Shown in pieces: positions 61,927-64,000 of a stretch of 64,000 nucleotides of DNA. The notes beneath the pieces were generated by a model, which did not search any database, was not told the origin of the DNA, and saw only the letters and a list, made by a program, of their open reading frames with translations. The position numbers and the translations under genes were made by a program. Source of the DNA: an uncultured Pelagibacteraceae bacterium. Lineage in GTDB: Bacteria > Pseudomonadota > Alphaproteobacteria > Pelagibacterales > Pelagibacteraceae. The stretch covers positions 1 to 64,000 of the forward strand of contig CACFNI010000003.1 in assembly GCA_902567765.1 (NCBI GenBank), written 5' to 3'. Within the stretch, counting starts at the first letter, position 1, and each line of letters starts with the position of its first letter.

Positions 61927-63401
61927 TGAATAAAAAAATATTTTTATTTTCACTTGCCTTTTCTATTCTTCTTCCAACAATCAAAATTTTTTACTTTTCC
62001 AATCAAAATGTTTACCTCTTTCAAGCTTACATTTTAAACAATCCTAACATTCTCCAAAATGATTGGCTTTCAACTACAAAGGATGGAAATTATATTTTTT
62101 CCCAGTTCACCTTTTTTTTGATGGAAATAAATGAATATTTACCAAAATTTATAAACAAAGTTTTTGAAGTACTTTTTTTTTATTTTTTATTAAAAATTAT
62201 TTTTAATAACGAAGAAAAAAATAATCTAATTTTAATCTCAATAATATTGATATTAAGTATTATTGCATATTATTTAGGTATAGGTTTTAGTGGAATTAAA
62301 AATCAACATATATTAGGAGAAGTATACCAACCAAGTATATTTAATGTATTTTTTGTTACCAGTATTTATTTTTTTTTAAGAAAAAATTTTTATTTATCTA
62401 TATTTTTTCTAGCAATACCTCCATTATTTCATCCATCAATAATACCTACGGCAATAGTTTTAGGTTTTATTTATACCTTATTAACAATTAGAAAAGATTT
62501 AAAAAAAACAGTATTTTTTTTATTGTTAGGAATTTTGTTAATTTCACCATCTATTTTTTTTGCTTTCAAAAGTCAATTAAGTACCCCAGAAGATTTAAAA
62601 AATGCTCACGATATACTTGCGAATTTTAGAGTTCCTCACCACTCTGATATTAGTTTTTTAGGAAAAAGAGATATAGTCAGTTTTTTAATTTTAATTTTTG
62701 GATCGTTATTGTGTAATGATAAAAATCTTAAATTAATATTAATTCTTGGGCTTATCTATATTTTAATCTCTCTTTTTCTAGTAAGTTTCTTGCAATCAAA
62801 TACGATTAAATTGATGTTTTTGCACAGAATTAATGTTGTATTAATTCCAATAGCTTATTTAATTTTAATAAAAGAAACTTATAAATTTTTAAATAATAAA
62901 ATAAACTTATCCATTAAAATTGAAAAATTTAAAAAATTATCATATTCATTTTTTTATTTTATAATTACAATTTTATTTTTAATAAGTTTAAATATAAATA
63001 TAAATAATAATAATAAATTTGTCGAAAAATCAAAATTGGTTGGAACTTTTACAAATAACAAAAATATTTGGTTAGTTCAGTCAATTAAATCTCTTAAACC
63101 GGATATAATTTCTCAGCTTAGATTAAATTTCTCTCAACCATTATTTGTAGATTTTAAAACCCATCCAAGCAATCCTAAAGATATAATTCAGTGGAAAAAA
63201 AGAATTGATCTTGTTGACTCTTTTTTTAATTCAAAATCAAGTAAAGAATTTAGTTATAACTTAAATGAGATTTTAAAAATAAGCAGAATTGACTTTATAC
63301 TTTTTTCTAAATCTCATATGAATATTATTAAATGTAAGAATCAAAAAAAGTTCGTAGATAATTATATTTTAGTAGATATAAATAATTGCGATTTTGAATG
63401 A
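61923..63401 (+). CDS. Multi-TM membrane protein (GT-C-like candidate)
   Basis: About 10 hydrophobic segments; 4-nt overlap with the dprE2-like gene. Confidence 0.55.
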   Translation: MMNKKIFLFSLAFSILLPTIKIFYFSNQNVYLFQAYILNNPNILQNDWLSTTKDGNYIFSQFTFFLMEINEYLPKFINKVFEVLFFYFLLKIIFNNEEKNNLILISIILILSIIAYYLGIGFSGIKNQHILGEVYQPSIFNVFFVTSIYFFLRKNFYLSIFFLAIPPLFHPSIIPTAIVLGFIYTLLTIRKDLKKTVFFLLLGILLISPSIFFAFKSQLSTPEDLKNAHDILANFRVPHHSDISFLGKRDIVSFLILIFGSLLCNDKNLKLILILGLIYILISLFLVSFLQSNTIKLMFLHRINVVLIPIAYLILIKETYKFLNNKINLSIKIEKFKKLSYSFFYFIITILFLISLNININNNNKFVEKSKLVGTFTNNKNIWLVQSIKSLKPDIISQLRLNFSQPLFVDFKTHPSNPKDIIQWKKRIDLVDSFFNSKSSKEFSYNLNEILKISRIDFILFSKSHMNIIKCKNQKKFVDNYILVDINNCDFE

Positions 63402-63403
63402 TT

Positions 63404-64000
63404 TTATTTGAAAAAATAATAAATTCTTTTAATAGAAATAGTTTTAATCATTTTTAAAGCTGTAATTGCAGATTGAAATAATGTTCCTGAAATTTTTGAC
63501 GTTCCTAATGACCTTGGATAATAACATACTGGAATCTCAATAATTCTAAATCCATTTTGAATAAATTCTATTGTATGTTCTGGTGCAAATGAAGCGTTAT
63601 TAGAATTTAAATTTTTTTCTATTTCTAAATAATCTTCTCTCCAAAAAGCTCTTAATGTACATCCAACATCAGTTAAAGAAACAGATCTATCAATCCATAA
63701 AATAGTAATTATTTTACCATATAAAATATTAAAAAATCTTTTTAAAATTCCCATGCTGGCTCCATATTGAATGTATGAAGGGTTTGTTCTAGTTCCAACT
63801 ACTAAGTCAGATTCTTTAAGTAATGTAATAAATTTTTCAACGTCAGAAGATCTAAATGTTCCATCTGCTTCAGATAAAACAATTATATCGGCGTCAGAGT
63901 TTTTTATTCCTTCCTTAATAGCATGACCATATCCAAGAAAATCTCCAGATACTAATTTTCCACCATTTTTCTCAACTAGAGCTTCTGTATCATCATCGCT
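63404..64000 (-). CDS. family 2 glycosyltransferase (N-terminus beyond window)
   Basis: Frame is open to the window edge: DDDTEALVEKNGGKLVSGDFLGYGHAIKEGIKNSDADIIVLSEADGTFRSSDVEKFITLLKESDLVVGTRTNPS...; the ORF-track start at 63754 is internal. Confidence 0.87.
   Translation of the reverse strand, partial: SDDDTEALVEKNGGKLVSGDFLGYGHAIKEGIKNSDADIIVLSEADGTFRSSDVEKFITLLKESDLVVGTRTNPSYIQYGASMGILKRFFNILYGKIITILWIDRSVSLTDVGCTLRAFWREDYLEIEKNLNSNNASFAPEHTIEFIQNGFRIIEIPVCYYPRSLGTSKISGTLFQSAITALKMIKTISIKRIYYFFK

Noticed and set aside
63404-63754. 116-aa short glycosyltransferase as a degraded gene
   Set aside because: The frame stays open upstream to the window edge with GT2 sequence; the short ORF is only an internal ATG call.

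Overview
This is a 64-kb AT-rich bacterial chromosomal segment. Gene content (permuted two-piece tmRNA, ThyX, mre/mrd/rod next to leuA-ilvC-ilvH-ilvI) suggests a SAR11-like alphaproteobacterium, which is an inference. About 0-34 kb is dominated by a type IV pilus (T4P) locus: two pilins, pilC/B/Q/P/O, a pilM-pilN fusion, pilD, PilY1-like, minor pilins and a PilT-like ATPase. Interspersed with it are a partner-switching module (STAS, anti-sigma-type kinase, GAF-SpoIIE phosphatase), an HTH regulator plus MFS operon, an unusual autotransporter, and two paralogous TPR-barrel/FecR gene pairs. About 34-54 kb is core: rodA, mrdA, mreDCB, leuA, ilvCHI, a UbiA-family protein, miaA, degP-like, hflCK, mrp, a beta-propeller autotransporter and thyX. 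About 54-64 kb is an envelope-glycan island on both sides of the tmRNA gene. Best candidates for new biology: (1) a 24-bp perfect duplication of the tmRNA 3' end bracketing an unannotated 57-aa membrane ORF; (2) a roughly 340-bp promoter region of the T4P operon with eight copies of CTCTAACACAA at about 21-bp spacing, plus a CCTA-N3-TAGG palindrome shared with the promoter of a nearby HTH regulator; (3) an autotransporter whose barrel is followed by a coiled coil and a TM helix, a possible trans-envelope tether; (4) duplicated TPR-barrel + FecR modules. All calls are by eye from sequence and translations; no searches were run.
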